From an uncultured Fidelibacterota bacterium (GTDB lineage Bacteria > Fidelibacterota > Fidelibacteria > Fidelibacterales > Fidelibacteraceae): a stretch of 11,216 nt of DNA. Each line of letters starts with the position of its first letter. Position 1 is the first letter of the stretch. The translations under genes were made by a program, and so were the position numbers. The notes below the pieces were generated by a model. It did no database searches, had not been told where the DNA came from, and worked only from the letters and a program-made list of their open reading frames with translations. Positions 7,517 to 11,216 of this stretch are shown here, in pieces. Location of the stretch: positions 1-11,216 of the forward strand of contig CALMFL010000292.1 of NCBI GenBank assembly GCA_937862595.1, given 5' to 3'.

Positions 7517-7552
7517 CACTGGGAAGATGGGCGCTGGGCACTGGGCGCTGGG
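7517..7552. repeat. Left array of 7-8-bp G-rich units
   Basis: Successive units read GCACTGG, GAAGATGG, GCGCTGG, GCACTGG, GCGCTGG and a final G. The last three units make up most of the left inverted arm. The stop codon of the minus-strand gene (7554-7556) begins one base inside the array. Confidence 0.8.
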
Positions 7553-7553
7553 A

Positions 7554-7928
7554 TCATATTTTCCATTTGTCGGATGATCGTTGCATGTTGACCAACATGC
7601 CAATGATGTTCTCGTATTCACGAAAAAGAACTTGATGTGTTTCCGAATCGATATATTTATGTTTTAAGCAATAATCCAGCCAATTTTGAGTCTCGGAAGC
7701 CTCAGCTTCACTTTCGTTCAATTTACAAGCAAAGGATTTCGGGTATTTTCGCCTTCGAAAAGCCTCGGCTATGTTGGCACTGACAGAACGGGATGATTTG
7801 CGAATTTGATTTGTCAATGAAACTATTTCATCCCTTGGAAAACCTTGTGACAAGTCATAGATCTTAATTGATATATCAAATGCTTTTTGATATACGCGAA
7901 GTTCACGATAGCATTTTATTACTTCCAT
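7554..7928 (-). CDS. Four-helix-bundle (23S rRNA intervening-sequence/S23 family) protein
   Basis: A 124-residue protein of the family known as four helix bundle protein or S23 (TIGR02436-type), first seen in intervening sequences of spirochaete 23S rRNA genes and related to the Avd accessory protein of diversity-generating retroelements. Its biochemical role is not established; relatives are thought to bind nucleic acid. Visible marks are the N-terminal CYRELRVYQKAFDIS (6-20), IRKSSRSVSANIAEAFRRR (42-60) and NESEAEASETQNWL (71-84), with long helices and many basic residues. ATG 7928 is preferred over a start eight codons earlier at 7952, because GAGAGGTGG lies just before it. Hand counting gives 135 G/C in 360 bases (7561-7920), far below its neighbours, and its codons are AT-rich, which suggests transfer. 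It stands alone, opposite in direction to the genes on both sides. Confidence 0.9.
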   Translation of the reverse strand: MEVIKCYRELRVYQKAFDISIKIYDLSQGFPRDEIVSLTNQIRKSSRSVSANIAEAFRRRKYPKSFACKLNESEAEASETQNWLDYCLKHKYIDSETHQVLFREYENIIGMLVNMQRSSDKWKI

Positions 7929-7932
7929 TCGT

Positions 7933-7941
7933 CCACCTCTC
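7933..7941 (-). promoter_or_regulatory. Ribosome binding site GAGAGGTGG for the four-helix-bundle gene
   Basis: On the minus strand GAGAGGTGG ends four bases before ATG 7928. An ATG at 7952 would have this purine run inside the gene, and its own upstream sequence is A/T-rich without a comparable site. Confidence 0.7.
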
Positions 7942-7956
7942 TTCTTAGACATATAT

Positions 7957-7985
7957 AAGATAAATGAATGAGGGGATTATTTCAA
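7957..7985 (-). promoter_or_regulatory. Candidate sigma-70-type promoter of the four-helix-bundle gene
   Basis: On the minus strand TTGAAA (7980-7985) and TATCTT (7957-7962) are separated by 17 bases and lie 29 bases before the start codon. The -35 matches five of six consensus positions, the -10 four of six. FCB bacteria can use a different -33/-7 consensus, so this is only a candidate. Confidence 0.4.
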
Positions 7986-8000
7986 TTCAAGATATTTACT

Positions 8001-8016
8001 TGTGACAGTAATCACA
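8001..8016. promoter_or_regulatory. Perfect CRP/FNR-superfamily-like palindrome TGTGA-N6-TCACA
   Basis: TGTGA (8001-8005), CAGTAA, TCACA (8012-8016) is the exact half-site arrangement of the E. coli CRP consensus. Its centre at 8008.5 is about 58-61 bases upstream of the start expected from the candidate minus-strand promoter, close to a class I activator position. It also lies 107 bases upstream of the plus-strand phosphatase gene. No regulator gene is in the window, and the site may be chance. Confidence 0.45.
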
Positions 8017-8020
8017 ATTT

Positions 8021-8065
8021 CTCACCTTCTCACCTTCTCAGCGCCCAGTGCCCAGTGCCCACTGC
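8021..8065. repeat. Right repeat block: CTCACCTT units joined to inverted G-rich arm
   Basis: CTCACCTT occurs at 8021-8028 and 8029-8036, followed by CTCA, and this runs straight into AGCGCCCAGTGCCCAGTGCC, the reverse complement of the left G-rich array. Two different short-repeat families therefore meet at 8037-8041, on the upstream side of the cassette gene. Confidence 0.75.
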
Positions 8066-8123
8066 ATATCCTATTGCTCTACCGCATAAATATCTTTACA
8101 TTTGGTCTTAATTTGGAGCTCCC

Positions 8124-8897
8124 ATGCGCAATAAGATCGTTGAGATTGTTGGCGATGCGGGAAAGATCATTACCGACCGCATTCATACGAAAAAAGAAAT
8201 CTGCAGCAAATCCACCGATGTGGATCTGGTGACCGAGGTGGACAGACAGGTGGAGCTCTTCATGATCGAAAGGCTGAGCCGCCTTCTGCCCGGAAGCGAG
8301 TTCCTCTCGGAAGAGACCGCCAGCACGCTCAAGGAGGCCGACAAGCTCTGGGTCCTCGACCCGATCGACGGGACCCTGAATTTCATCCACGGTTTTCCGA
8401 TGGTCTGCATTTCCCTGGCCCTGATGGAAGGCGGCGTCCTGACACAGGGATACGTCTACAATCCCCTGACCGGGCACTTGTTCGAGGCGCAGCAGGGCTT
8501 GGGCGCCCGCTGCAACGGCCGTGTCATCCGCGTATCGGCGGCCGCCCGTTTCAAGGAGTGCCTCCTGTCAACCGGATTTCCTTACGATTACCCGACCAAT
8601 CCGGAGAACAACCTTCGCTACTTTGATCATTTCAACCGTCTTGTTCAGGGCGTGCGCCGTCCGGGAAGCGCGGCGCTGGATATGGCCTATACGGCTGCCG
8701 GCACCTTCGACGGATTCTGGGAATGCCATCTCAAACCCTGGGATGTCGCCGCGGGCATCCTGCTGGTCAGGGAAGCCGGCGGGATCGTCACCAACTTCGA
8801 CGGCGGCGAATACCGTTTCAGCGACAATTGCATCGTGACGGGAAATCCCGCCATCCACGCCCTGATGCTGCAAGAGATCAAAACCTTAAGAGGATAA
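8124..8897 (+). CDS. suhB: Inositol-1-monophosphatase family phosphatase
   Basis: A magnesium-dependent sugar phosphatase of the IMPase/SuhB family, most likely acting on myo-inositol 1-phosphate or a related phosphate monoester in the cytoplasm. The 257-residue length is standard. Visible are the metal-binding Glu63 region in LSEET (61-65), the signature WVLDPIDGTLNFIHGFP (76-92) with Asp79 and Asp82, and the C-terminal block GSAALDMAYTAAGTFDGFWE (181-200) plus KPWDVAAG (204-211) with Asp207. The family also contains 3'-phosphoadenosine 5'-phosphate and fructose-1,6-bisphosphate phosphatases, which cannot be excluded from sequence alone. GGAG at 8115-8118 supports ATG 8124. The next start codon follows two bases after its stop codon, so the pair is probably one operon. 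No clear promoter was found between 8066 and 8123. Confidence 0.9.
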   Translation: MRNKIVEIVGDAGKIITDRIHTKKEICSKSTDVDLVTEVDRQVELFMIERLSRLLPGSEFLSEETASTLKEADKLWVLDPIDGTLNFIHGFPMVCISLALMEGGVLTQGYVYNPLTGHLFEAQQGLGARCNGRVIRVSAAARFKECLLSTGFPYDYPTNPENNLRYFDHFNRLVQGVRRPGSAALDMAYTAAGTFDGFWECHLKPWDVAAGILLVREAGGIVTNFDGGEYRFSDNCIVTGNPAIHALMLQEIKTLRG

Positions 8898-8899
8898 AC

Positions 8900-10087
8900 A
8901 TGAAAAAGATGCTGCTGATGCTCGCCCTGTGCGGATGCCTTGCCGCACAAACCAGTCTTGAGTATCGTGAAAAATACAAGGACCCGGTCCATGCCAGGAT
9001 CAAAGCCCTTCGCTCAAGCACAGCAAGCGAAAAAGAAGAAAACGAAAGCGAAGAACGGACCCTGCTCGCCGCTCTTGCCGGGATGAACTATCCGGAGTCG
9101 GTGGATATTTTCAATTCCCAATTCCATTTTTCGCCCCGCCATCAGGGACTGACCTCCTCGTGCTGGGCGCATTCCGGGATCTCGTTCATTGAATCCGAAG
9201 TGCAGAAAAAACAGGCGCTTGAGATCAAATTGTCGGTCATGTACGTCGTTTACCACGAATACCTCGAGAAAGCCGTTGCCTTCATCGAATCCCGGGGAAA
9301 GCAAAAGCTTCGCCTGGGTTCGCAGATATCCGGCGTCTTCGATATCGCCGATACCTGGGGCCTGGTCCCGGAAGCGGATTATTCGGGGAATCCGACGCCG
9401 GAAGGGTTTGACACCGGACCCATGACCGATGAACTGCGGGCTTATCTGGACCGGCTGTCCGAACAGGATCTGTGGGACGAAGACATCGCCGTTCCCGCCG
9501 TCCGGGCGATCCTGGACAAACATATGGGCGCCGTTCCCGAAACGATCAGCTATGCGGGGAAAACTTATACGCCCAAAAATTTCTATAAAAAAGTCCTGAA
9601 ATTCCGTCCCATGCAGTACACCGCCATCCAGTCGACGCTCTCCCATCCGTATTTTGAATACCGGGAACTGACGTTCCCGGATAATTGGCGGCATGACGAC
9701 ATGTATCTGAACCTCCCGGTCGACGCTTTCTACGATGCGGTGCGCCGTGCCGTAAAAGACGGCTTCACGGTCCCGATCGGCGGCGATACCAGCGAACCCG
9801 GCTACAACCGCTATGCGGGGATCGCCTTTATCCCCGTCGCCGATATTCCGGCCGATTTGATCGACGACGACGCCCGGGAATACCGTATCTACAGCGGATC
9901 CACGGGCGACGACCATGCGGTCCATATCGTCGGCTACGCCGAATTCAACGGCGAGGACTGGTTCCTGATCAAGGATTCTTCCCGCAGCGCCTACACCAGC
10001 GGGCATCCGGGATATTATTTTTACCGCGGCGATTACATCCGCCTGAAAATGCTCATGGCGGTCGTTCCGAACGACTACGTGGAATAA
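8900..10087 (+). CDS. Exported papain-like (C1B-type) cysteine peptidase
   Basis: A 395-residue cysteine peptidase of clan CA, closest in layout to the bleomycin hydrolase/aminopeptidase C branch (C1B), but with a signal sequence (MKKMLLMLALCGCLAAQ; LCGC may be a lipobox), so it should act in the periplasm or outside. The oxyanion Gln82 and nucleophile Cys88 appear in HQGLTSSCWAHSGISFIESE (81-100), and the catalytic His339 in DDHAVHIVGY. The third catalytic position, usually Asn in NSW, reads KDSSR, giving Asp359. The C-terminal PGYYFYRGDYIRLKMLM (370-386) resembles the GYY-F/Y...LKM ending seen in exported C1 relatives. ATG 8900 has AAGAGG at 8888-8893, overlapping the end of the phosphatase gene; a longer frame from 8723 would overlap it heavily and is rejected. 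Substrate unknown. It converges with rimO. Confidence 0.85.
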   Translation: MKKMLLMLALCGCLAAQTSLEYREKYKDPVHARIKALRSSTASEKEENESEERTLLAALAGMNYPESVDIFNSQFHFSPRHQGLTSSCWAHSGISFIESEVQKKQALEIKLSVMYVVYHEYLEKAVAFIESRGKQKLRLGSQISGVFDIADTWGLVPEADYSGNPTPEGFDTGPMTDELRAYLDRLSEQDLWDEDIAVPAVRAILDKHMGAVPETISYAGKTYTPKNFYKKVLKFRPMQYTAIQSTLSHPYFEYRELTFPDNWRHDDMYLNLPVDAFYDAVRRAVKDGFTVPIGGDTSEPGYNRYAGIAFIPVADIPADLIDDDAREYRIYSGSTGDDHAVHIVGYAEFNGEDWFLIKDSSRSAYTSGHPGYYFYRGDYIRLKMLMAVVPNDYVE

Positions 10088-10165
10088 TGTTTAAAATTTG
10101 ATCTCTTAGCGGTGTTATAAGCGGTAAGCCGAATGTCCGCAGACGCGCTTCGCTTCCCGTCGCCC

Positions 10166-10200
10166 CGATCCTGCAGCGTTAAAATGCCGGCAGGCCATCG
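10166..10200 (-). other. Imperfect hairpin just after rimO
   Basis: CGATCCTGC (10166-10174) pairs with GCAGG (10190-10194) and ATCG (10197-10200), with a CC bulge, and an inner GC/GC pair surrounds the loop GTTAAAAT. It lies four bases past the rimO stop codon. No T tract follows on either strand, so it is at most a weak or factor-assisted terminator. The rest of the gap 10088-10204 shows no further gene. Confidence 0.35.
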
Positions 10201-10204
10201 CTCA

Positions 10205-11216
10205 CTATTTACCTTCTTCTTCCCCGATCAGGTCGTAATCCAGAGCGTCGGTAATACGTATATCGTAGAATTTTCCGGGTTCGAGTTTTCCCGGCACGAT
10301 CACCCGGTTGTCGATATCGGGCGAATCCCGGTAGGTGCGGCCGCAGCTGTCCTTGCTGACCTCGTCGCAGGTATCGATCAAAACGCGCTCTACGCTGCCC
10401 ACAAGCGCCTGATTGTGTTCCAGGGACACTTGCCGCTGGGTTTCCATGATCGCCTCAAGACGGGCCTGTTTGACCTTTTGGGGGATGGGATCCCCCAGCC
10501 CTTCGGCCGGCGTGTCCTCTTCGGGACTGTAGGTAAAGCCGCCCAGACGTTCAAAGCGGACCTCGCGAACAAAATCAAGCAATTCCGCGAAGACGGCATC
10601 GGTCTCTCCGGGAAAACCCACCATGACCGTGGTGCGCAAGGCCAGTCCGGGGATCTCCGCGCGGAGCCGGGCGATCAGTTTCCGAATGTGGTCGCCGTCC
10701 TTCCCGCGTTTCATGGCGCGGATCATCTCCGTATGGATATGCTGGACCGGAATATCGATATAGGGCAAAATGCTTTTTGAATGCAGGATCATATCGATCA
10801 GGGCGGGATCGAAATGGGCGGGATGGGTGTAATGCAGCCGGATCCATTCGAAGGCGTTCATGGCGTCCAGGTCTTTCAGCAGTCCCTGCAGACGGACCTT
10901 TTCATTCAGGTCCCACCCGTAGGTCGTGGTATCCTGCGCGATGACGATCAGCTCTCGCACCCCGAGCTCCGCCAGCCTCCGGGCTTCGCGCAGGAGCGTT
11001 TCGGGCGGCACGCTGACCTGTTTCCCGCGGATCAGCGGAATGGCGCAATAGGCGCAGTTGTTGTTGCATCCTTCGGCGATCTTCAGAAAGGCGTAATGGG
11101 CGGGGGTCATCAGGGAGCGCGGCGCCGGAACGGCGTCGCGATGGAACAGACAGGCCGACAGTTCCCGGATCTCGTTCACGCCGAAAAACGCGTCCACTTC
11201 CGGCAGTTCCTTCCTC
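10205..11216 (-). CDS. rimO: Ribosomal protein S12 methylthiotransferase RimO (5' end outside window)
   Basis: A radical SAM enzyme that adds a methylthio group to the conserved aspartate of ribosomal protein uS12. About 336 residues are visible; the frame is open to the right edge, so roughly the first 100 residues (most of the N-terminal methylthiotransferase domain) are missing. The radical SAM cluster motif GCNNNCAYC lies at about 11045-11071, followed by AIPLIRGK, which fits RimO better than MiaB (usually VVPYTRGRE). LIVIAQDTTTYGWD, HYTHPAHF, YIDIPVQHI and TTVMVGFPGETD are further family blocks. The C-terminal TRAM domain, about 10205-10405, contains GRTYRDSPDIDNRVIV, typical of RimO. 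The first in-frame GTG near the edge is not the start, because RKELPE before it continues the protein. The stop is TAG. It faces the peptidase gene tail to tail. Confidence 0.94.
   Translation of the reverse strand, partial: RKELPEVDAFFGVNEIRELSACLFHRDAVPAPRSLMTPAHYAFLKIAEGCNNNCAYCAIPLIRGKQVSVPPETLLREARRLAELGVRELIVIAQDTTTYGWDLNEKVRLQGLLKDLDAMNAFEWIRLHYTHPAHFDPALIDMILHSKSILPYIDIPVQHIHTEMIRAMKRGKDGDHIRKLIARLRAEIPGLALRTTVMVGFPGETDAVFAELLDFVREVRFERLGGFTYSPEEDTPAEGLGDPIPQKVKQARLEAIMETQRQVSLEHNQALVGSVERVLIDTCDEVSKDSCGRTYRDSPDIDNRVIVPGKLEPGKFYDIRITDALDYDLIGEEEGK

Larger units (their letters stand above)
7514..8065. mobile_element. Inverted-repeat cassette carrying a four-helix-bundle gene
   Basis: Two inverted arms made of GGGCNCT-type heptamers bracket an AT-rich gene. 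Left arm 7528-7552 pairs with right arm 8037-8061: in the plus-strand sequence 25 consecutive positions can pair, with two of them G-T (7533 with 8056, 7551 with 8038). The outer 22 positions (7528-7549 with 8040-8061) match at 21 of 22. The gene inside belongs to the family that 23S rRNA intervening sequences encode, and those elements also have paired ends. The cassette lies between a host terminator and the phosphatase gene and interrupts neither. Whether it moves, and by what enzyme, cannot be told; it has no transposase. Outer borders are set at the ends of the recognisable G-rich repeats. Confidence 0.6.

Noticed and set aside
7554..7928. Avd protein of a diversity-generating retroelement
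   Set aside because: Avd is a relative of this family, but no reverse transcriptase or template/variable repeat pair is in the window.
7514..8065. True 23S rRNA intervening sequence
   Set aside because: No rRNA sequence flanks it; the neighbours are protein genes. Only the architecture is similar.
8074..8098. Promoter for the phosphatase gene (TTGCTC with TATCTTTA)
   Set aside because: The spacing is too short for a sigma-70-type promoter and does not fit the Bacteroidota -33/-7 pattern well either.
9014..10006. Minus-strand open frame of 330 codons opposite the peptidase gene
   Set aside because: Shadow frame; no family motif, while the plus strand carries the Cys/His catalytic blocks.
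8723..10087. Upstream extension of the C1 peptidase into the phosphatase gene
   Set aside because: The extension reads a different frame of suhB and is arginine-rich. ATG 8900 has a ribosome site and begins a proper signal peptide.
10133..10780. Plus-strand open frame of 215 codons opposite rimO
   Set aside because: Antisense to the conserved C-terminal part of rimO, with no recognisable motif.

Overview
The window comes from a bacterial chromosome, most likely a member of the Fibrobacterota-Chlorobiota-Bacteroidota (FCB) superphylum or one of its uncultured relatives (Calditrichota, Neomarinimicrobiota and Ignavibacteria are the closest style matches). The best evidence is the C-terminal NQNYPNPFNP sorting domain of a large secreted amidase, which is typical of type IX secretion cargo in these lineages, together with a stand-alone S23/four-helix-bundle gene and short tandem repeats between genes. 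Neither a 16S rRNA nor a ribosomal protein is present, so the placement is an inference. Most genes look GC-rich (roughly 55-65 %), with one clear AT-rich exception.

Layout. 1-231 is a non-coding stretch with compound hairpins and a nine-unit 8-bp tandem repeat (ATCRACNN). 232-3607 is a tight three-gene unit closed by a strong terminator: dihydrofolate reductase (folA), an ALDH7-type aminoadipate-semialdehyde dehydrogenase, and L-lysine 6-aminotransferase. The last two perform consecutive steps, L-lysine to 2-aminoadipate 6-semialdehyde to 2-aminoadipate. 3658-3822 is a regulatory gap. 3823-7449 is a two-gene unit for exported proteins: a PD40/TolB-like beta-propeller protein and a 912-residue N-acetylmuramoyl-L-alanine amidase with Ig-like, jelly-roll and sorting domains. 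It also ends in a clear terminator.

7514-8065 is an insertion-like cassette. Two inverted arms of a short G-rich repeat bracket an AT-rich, minus-strand four-helix-bundle gene of the family encoded by 23S rRNA intervening sequences. Its upstream side holds an 8-bp tandem repeat and a perfect TGTGA-N6-TCACA palindrome. This is the most unusual part of the window.

8124-10087 holds an inositol-monophosphatase-family phosphatase and, immediately after it, an exported papain-like (C1B-type) peptidase. On the minus strand, the 3' three quarters of rimO (ribosomal protein S12 methylthiotransferase) run to the right edge and converge on the peptidase gene.

How they relate: the folate, lysine and RimO genes are ordinary metabolism and ribosome modification. 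Three of the ten genes encode exported proteins, two of them predicted hydrolases. The four-helix-bundle cassette looks like a recent arrival placed between two host transcription units without breaking either. No tRNA, rRNA, transposase, integrase, reverse transcriptase or CRISPR array was seen.
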